Positions 6,072 to 7,994 of a DNA stretch of 7,994 nucleotides are shown here, piece after piece (position 1 is the first letter of the stretch; each line of letters starts with the position of its first letter). This stretch comes from Burkholderiales bacterium (GTDB lineage Bacteria; Pseudomonadota; Gammaproteobacteria; Burkholderiales; Burkholderiaceae_C), in the NCBI GenBank assembly GCA_947448105.1, contig CANFNE010000111.1, positions 1 through 7,994 on the forward strand, in the 5' to 3' direction. A model generated the notes under the pieces. It worked only from the letters and a program-made list of their open reading frames with translations, did not search any database and had not been told where the DNA came from. The translations under genes and the position numbers were made by a program.

Positions 6072-7717
6072 GCGCAGCCCTTCCAGCCGCAGACAGCACG
6101 CCTGCGCCGGTAGCAGCGCCCGCTGCGGCGGCGCCCTCGTTTGCGCAACACCAGCCCTTGCAGGGATCGGCGCGCCTGTGGGGCACGATTGCGCTGTCGG
6201 CCGCCACGTTCATGAACGTGCTGGACTCGTCGATTGCCAATGTGTCCCTGCCGGCCATTGCCGGTGACTTGGGTGTCAGCCCCAACCAGGGCACCTGGGT
6301 GGTCACCAGCTTTGGCGTGGCCAACGCGATTGCCGTGCCGCTCACCGGCTGGCTGTCGCAGCGCTTTGGCCAGGTGCGCTTGTTTACTGCCAGCGTGCTG
6401 CTATTTGTGATCGCATCCTGGCTGTGCGGCCTGGCACCCAATATGTCCACGCTGATCGCCATGCGCGCGCTGCAGGGTTTTGTCGCCGGGCCCATGATGC
6501 CTTTGGCGCAGACCTTGTTGCTGTCGAGCTATCCACCGGCCATGGCCGGGTTGGCTATGGCGCTATGGGCCATGACCACGCTGGTAGCGCCCGTAATGGG
6601 ACCGCTTCTGGGCGGCTGGATTACGGACAATATGCACTGGGGCTGGATTTTTTACATCAACATTCCCGTGGGCTTTTTGGCCGCGTTCATTACCTGGACG
6701 ATTTACAAGAAGCGCGAAACCCCTACCCACAAGCTACCCATTGACACCATGGGCCTGACCCTGCTGGTGCTGGCCGTGGCGGCCTTGCAAATCATGCTCG
6801 ACCGGGGCAAAGAGCTGGACTGGTTCCACTCCGGCGAAATCATCACCCTGGGGCTGGTAGCGCTGATTGGTGGCGCTTTTTTTATCGCATGGGAACTGAC
6901 CGACAAGCACCCGGTGGTGGACTTGCGTTTGCTCAAGCTGCGCAACTTCCGCGTAGGTTCCATCTGCCTGGCCATCGCCTACAGCCTGTTTATTGGCAAC
7001 CTGGTGCTGCTGCCGCTGTGGCTGCAGCAGTTCATGGGCTACACCTCCACCCAGGCCGGCATGCTGCTGGCGCCCGTGGGTTTGTTTGCCATTTTGCTGT
7101 CGCCTATCGTGGGCAAAAACGTGCAAAAAACTGACCCCCGCATGCTGGCCACCTTTGCCTTTGTGATGTTTGCCATCGTGCTGATCATGCGCGCGCACTT
7201 CAACACGCAGGCGGACTTCTTCACCATCATGATCCCCACCATCGTGCAGGGCGTGGCGGTGGCGTTTTTCTTTATTCCTTTGAGCAGCATTACGCTGGGC
7301 GGCATAGCGCCGGCGCAAATGGCCTCGGCTTCGGGCTTGTCCAACTTCATGCGGATTGTGGGCGGCGCCTTTGGCACGTCTATCACTATCACGCTATGGC
7401 AAGACCGGGCTGCGGTGCACCACGCGCAAATCATCGAATCGGTCAACCTGGGCAGCCAGGCCACGACCAGCGCGCTGGGGGGCTTGTCTTCTCTGGGGCT
7501 TAACAACGCGCAAAGCCTGGCCACCATCAACCGCCTGGTCGATCAGCAGGCTTTTATGCTGGCAGCCAATGACATCTTTATGGGCTCGGCGGTCATATTT
7601 ATGCTCTTGATTCCGAGCATCTGGTTTGCCAAACGGGTGCGTATGGCGCCGCCTGCTGCGCCCGGCGGTGGCCCGCAAGCACCCAGTGCGGCGGACGCGG
7701 CGGCAGGGGCGCATTAG
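6068..7717 (+). CDS. emrB: EmrB-type multidrug transporter (MFS, DHA2 family, 14 TM)
   Basis: The inner-membrane, proton-driven drug exporter of the pump. Seen: 549 residues, somewhat longer than E. coli EmrB (about 510). The excess is an Ala/Pro-rich N-terminal tail (1-35) and an Ala/Gly/Pro-rich C-terminal tail (about 527-549). Motif D1 is in TM1 (NVLDSSIANVSLP, with membrane Asp D53). Motif A is GWLSQRFGQVRLF (94-106). Motif B is AMRALQG with R133. The antiporter motif C is APVMGPLLGGWITD (174-187). LDRGKELDWF (244-253) is typical of EmrB. Hydrophobic segments across the protein fit 14 helices. The long hydrophilic loop before the last helix (about 445-495) matches the DHA2 layout. The ATG overlaps the emrA stop, and the next in-frame ATG (residue 49) is already inside TM1, so 6068 is the supported start. 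No strong ribosome site precedes it, consistent with coupling to emrA. Confidence 0.95.
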   Translation: MSAALPAADSTPAPVAAPAAAAPSFAQHQPLQGSARLWGTIALSAATFMNVLDSSIANVSLPAIAGDLGVSPNQGTWVVTSFGVANAIAVPLTGWLSQRFGQVRLFTASVLLFVIASWLCGLAPNMSTLIAMRALQGFVAGPMMPLAQTLLLSSYPPAMAGLAMALWAMTTLVAPVMGPLLGGWITDNMHWGWIFYINIPVGFLAAFITWTIYKKRETPTHKLPIDTMGLTLLVLAVAALQIMLDRGKELDWFHSGEIITLGLVALIGGAFFIAWELTDKHPVVDLRLLKLRNFRVGSICLAIAYSLFIGNLVLLPLWLQQFMGYTSTQAGMLLAPVGLFAILLSPIVGKNVQKTDPRMLATFAFVMFAIVLIMRAHFNTQADFFTIMIPTIVQGVAVAFFFIPLSSITLGGIAPAQMASASGLSNFMRIVGGAFGTSITITLWQDRAAVHHAQIIESVNLGSQATTSALGGLSSLGLNNAQSLATINRLVDQQAFMLAANDIFMGSAVIFMLLIPSIWFAKRVRMAPPAAPGGGPQAPSAADAAAGAH

Positions 7718-7787
7718 GCGCACACCCTTGGCTTGGGAGGTGTTTGGTAGGGGCATGCCTGGCGTGTTTGCCCACTCTCTCCCCCAA

Positions 7788-7818
7788 CCCCTCTCTCGCC
7801 CAGCGGGCGAGCGAGGGG
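7788..7818 (+). repeat. GC-rich hairpin, REP-like, outer part of the left repeat arm
   Basis: A 14-bp stem with one mismatch around an AGC loop: the left arm is 7788-7801 (CCCCTCTCTCGCCC) and the right arm 7805-7818 (GGGCGAGCGAGGGG). The seven pairs nearest the loop are perfect. There is no T run after it, so it is not a classical terminator, though it could block 3' exonucleases and stabilise the emrB mRNA end about 70 bases upstream. Pyrimidine-rich hairpins of this kind recur between genes in many Burkholderiales. Membership of a dispersed family here is inferred. Confidence 0.75.
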
Positions 7819-7827
7819 GGCTGAAGC

Positions 7828-7963
7828 CCACATTTGGTTTTGTCGCTTCGGCTAGGCTTCTACTGGCGTGGCGCCCTCCTGCGCGCGTGAAATACGGCTG
7901 CCAGCCAACGATCCACAGTAGTGGCCAGTGGTGCCCTAGCCGAAGCGACGTAACAAAATGTGG
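7828..7963. repeat. Long imperfect inverted repeat (MITE-like or paired REP element), extending past the right edge
   Basis: The left arm 7828-7856 and right arm 7935-7963 are inverted copies matching at 26 of 29 positions, including 15 consecutive identical bases (CCTAGCCGAAGCGAC on one strand). Pairing continues inward in the same register through ACTGGC (7862-7867) with GCCAGT (7924-7929), giving 33 of 40 over 40 bp. It also continues outward: the left hairpin core (CCCAGCGGG, 7799-7807) is mirrored by CCCCGCTGGGG (7984-7994) after a net one-base shift. The window ends inside the right half. The core between the arms is about 56 bases and encodes nothing recognisable. The structure fits a short non-autonomous mobile element or paired intergenic repeat, but no transposase or target duplication is visible. 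Confidence 0.75.
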
Positions 7964-7994
7964 CTGTTAGCTCCCCCTTTCCACCCCGCTGGGG

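Larger units (their letters stand above)
7718..7994. other. Gene-free region downstream of emrB
   Basis: These 277 bases hold no ORF with recognisable protein character. Immediately after emrB there is only a weak possible hairpin (ACACC 7722-7726 with GGTGT 7739-7743) followed by three T, which is not convincing as a terminator. From about 7775 onward the sequence is repeat-like: pyrimidine-rich runs, a GC-rich hairpin and a long inverted repeat (annotated separately). I see no tRNA or known regulatory RNA. Confidence 0.75.

Noticed and set aside
7722..7745. Possible terminator directly after emrB
   Set aside because: It has only a 5-bp outer stem with a large loop and three T after it, too weak to call.
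7626..7970. A 114-codon open frame across the end of emrB and the repeat region
   Set aside because: It is out of frame with emrB, runs through the inverted repeat, and has no domain-like composition or ribosome site.

Overview
The window is a high-GC chromosomal segment. Its protein families, gene order and codon use (GC-rich third positions) suggest a betaproteobacterium of the order Burkholderiales, probably a Comamonadaceae-type organism (Rhodoferax/Polaromonas/Acidovorax-like). This placement is inferred from protein resemblance and style, not from a marker gene. Coding density is ordinary. No tRNA, rRNA, CRISPR array, transposase or phage gene is visible.

Region 1 (1-2707) looks like a small catabolic unit for C4 hydroxy/semialdehyde acids. 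An iron-containing alcohol dehydrogenase resembling 4-hydroxybutyrate dehydrogenase runs leftward and is cut by the left edge. A GabD-type succinate-semialdehyde dehydrogenase runs rightward from the same 123-bp intergenic region. Together they would convert 4-hydroxybutyrate to succinic semialdehyde and then to succinate, feeding the TCA cycle. A strong intrinsic terminator closes gabD.

Region 2 (about 2730-7717) is a compact four-gene operon for a tripartite drug efflux pump: a MarR/EmrR-type repressor, a NodT-type outer-membrane lipoprotein channel, an EmrA-type periplasmic adaptor and an EmrB-type 14-TM DHA2 transporter. The genes overlap or nearly abut: 11 bp between regulator and channel, 54 bp between channel and adaptor, and a 4-bp ATGA overlap between adaptor and transporter. 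The regulator is probably autoregulatory. Its start lies directly behind a cluster of overlapping inverted repeats and a -10-like box, has no Shine-Dalgarno sequence, and has an in-frame stop just upstream, so its mRNA may be leaderless.

Region 3 (7718-7994) has no credible gene. It holds a long imperfect inverted repeat (about 40-bp arms in perfect register, continuing outward through a second hairpin in each arm) that runs off the right edge. It looks like a dispersed repeat or MITE-like element. This is the least explained part of the window. No clearly new biological system was found; the other findings are refinements of known families.
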